A stretch of 64,000 nt of DNA from positions 1 to 64,000 of IMG/VR virus record IMGVR_UViG_3300024999_000048; one strand, given 5' to 3'. Shown here piece after piece: positions 63,565 through 64,000 of the stretch. The stretch comes from a virus. A program made the translations under genes and the position numbers. Position 1 is the first letter of the stretch. Each line of letters begins with the position of its first letter. Under the pieces are notes generated by a model that saw nothing but the letters and a program-made list of their open reading frames with translations, searched no databases and had not been told where the DNA came from.

Positions 63565-63744
63565 ATGTTTAAATTAGAATTGTCAAAAGTTTCAGGGATT
63601 TTAGTTAAGCAATCAAATATATTTGAGTGCGATTTAAAAACTGCTTGGGAAAAGTGGATGCATCCTGCTATTACGGAACAGTTTACATATGAAGAAGTTA
63701 AATTGTTTATAGAGGGGAATAAAAGTAAGTGTAATAAGTATTAA
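63565..63744 (+). CDS. Small protein, 59 aa
   Basis: ATG 63565 after AAGAAAGGA. MFKLELSKVSGILVKQSNIF, later CDLKTAWEKWMHPAITEQFT. Alpha/beta, no motif. Confidence 0.7.
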   Translation: MFKLELSKVSGILVKQSNIFECDLKTAWEKWMHPAITEQFTYEEVKLFIEGNKSKCNKY

Positions 63745-63766
63745 TTAATTTTAAAGAGGAGATTAT

Positions 63767-63937
63767 ATGCATAAAATAAAAGGATATTGGAGTAAATTTG
63801 TTTTAATTCAAATGATAGCAATAATACTTTTGTCTATAATTGGATTACCTAAAAGTAATTCCAGTATTTATTGGTGGATGGGAGTTACTTTGATTGATAT
63901 GATTGCTACTCATCCTGTATTTTATGAAGAGGAGTAA
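63767..63937 (+). CDS. Membrane protein, 56 aa
   Basis: ATG 63767 after AAGAGGAG. A basic head (MHKIKGYWSKF) and one hydrophobic segment (VLIQMIAIILLSIIGLP), possibly a second short one near ITHPVF-like end. Unknown. Confidence 0.7.
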   Translation: MHKIKGYWSKFVLIQMIAIILLSIIGLPKSNSSIYWWMGVTLIDMIATHPVFYEEE

Positions 63938-63944
63938 GATAATA

Positions 63945-64000
63945 ATGGATGATGATATTATTGAATTTGAACCAGAAACTAAAATACCGTTATGGGGAAG
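63945..64000 (+). CDS. Unknown protein, N-terminal 18 residues only
   Basis: ATG 63945 after GAAGAGGAG. MDDDIIEFEPETKIPLWGK runs off the window edge. Confidence 0.6.
   Translation, partial: MDDDIIEFEPETKIPLWG

Noticed and set aside
1-64000. CRISPR array, rRNA or tRNA genes
   Set aside because: No regularly spaced repeats, no rRNA-like segments and no cloverleaf with a GTTC-type T-arm were seen by eye. A covariance scan would be needed to be certain.

Overview
The window is 64 kb of very AT-rich DNA in which every gene I can support lies on the + strand. About 160 mostly tiny genes are packed head to tail, each behind a strong AAGGAGG or AAGAAAGGATG-type ribosome site. Strong Shine-Dalgarno use, low GC, TTGACA-N17-TATAAT promoters and families such as YopX, Rha, HicA and HNH/AP2 point to a large phage (or phage-like element) of a Bacillota host. 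No capsid, tail, terminase, polymerase or lysis gene is present, so this is an accessory or early region.

Layout. 0-7 kb: small unknown genes, an HNH endonuclease and a structured non-coding stretch (3036-3357). 7-15 kb: a 449-residue unknown protein, zinc-ribbon proteins, a Lar-like and a YkgJ-like protein, an HNH-AP2 endonuclease. 15-22 kb: a helicase with five helicase-associated repeats, a papain-like protein, a lone HicA, a tyrosine recombinase. 22-24 kb: a methyltransferase followed by a radical SAM protein. 24-33 kb: small genes. 33-35 kb: a probable replication initiator behind a tandem structured repeat and an apparent ATT start. 35-40 kb: YopX, a Rha-nuclease fusion and a second Rha-like gene. 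40-52 kb: small genes, a ppGpp-hydrolase-like HD protein and a third HNH endonuclease. 52.6-63.5 kb: the most coherent part. It holds a metallophosphatase, NADAR, Thg1-like protein, RNA ligase, nucleotidyltransferase and polynucleotide kinase-HD protein. These are followed by a promoter-to-terminator unit of an RlmN/Cfr-like radical SAM enzyme, a Prs-like and a NAMPT-like protein, and then by Pth2.

How the genes may work together. The Prs-like plus NAMPT-like pair matches the composition of the phage NAD+ reconstitution pathway NARP1, in which ADP-ribose is rebuilt to NAD+ after host immune NADases act. The adjacent ligase, nucleotidyltransferase, kinase-HD, Thg1-like and Pth2 genes look like a tRNA repair and editing set that would oppose host anticodon nucleases. 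NADAR would reverse ADP-ribosylation. I infer an anti-defence island for NAD+ and tRNA.

Other structure. There is a three-copy C-rich intergenic element (17.8, 27.6, 58.4 kb), several apparent ATT start codons, and seven small genes broken by single-base shifts, mostly in homopolymers. Two more genes carry in-frame stops. The breaks are either real decay or sequencing error, and the sequence alone cannot decide.
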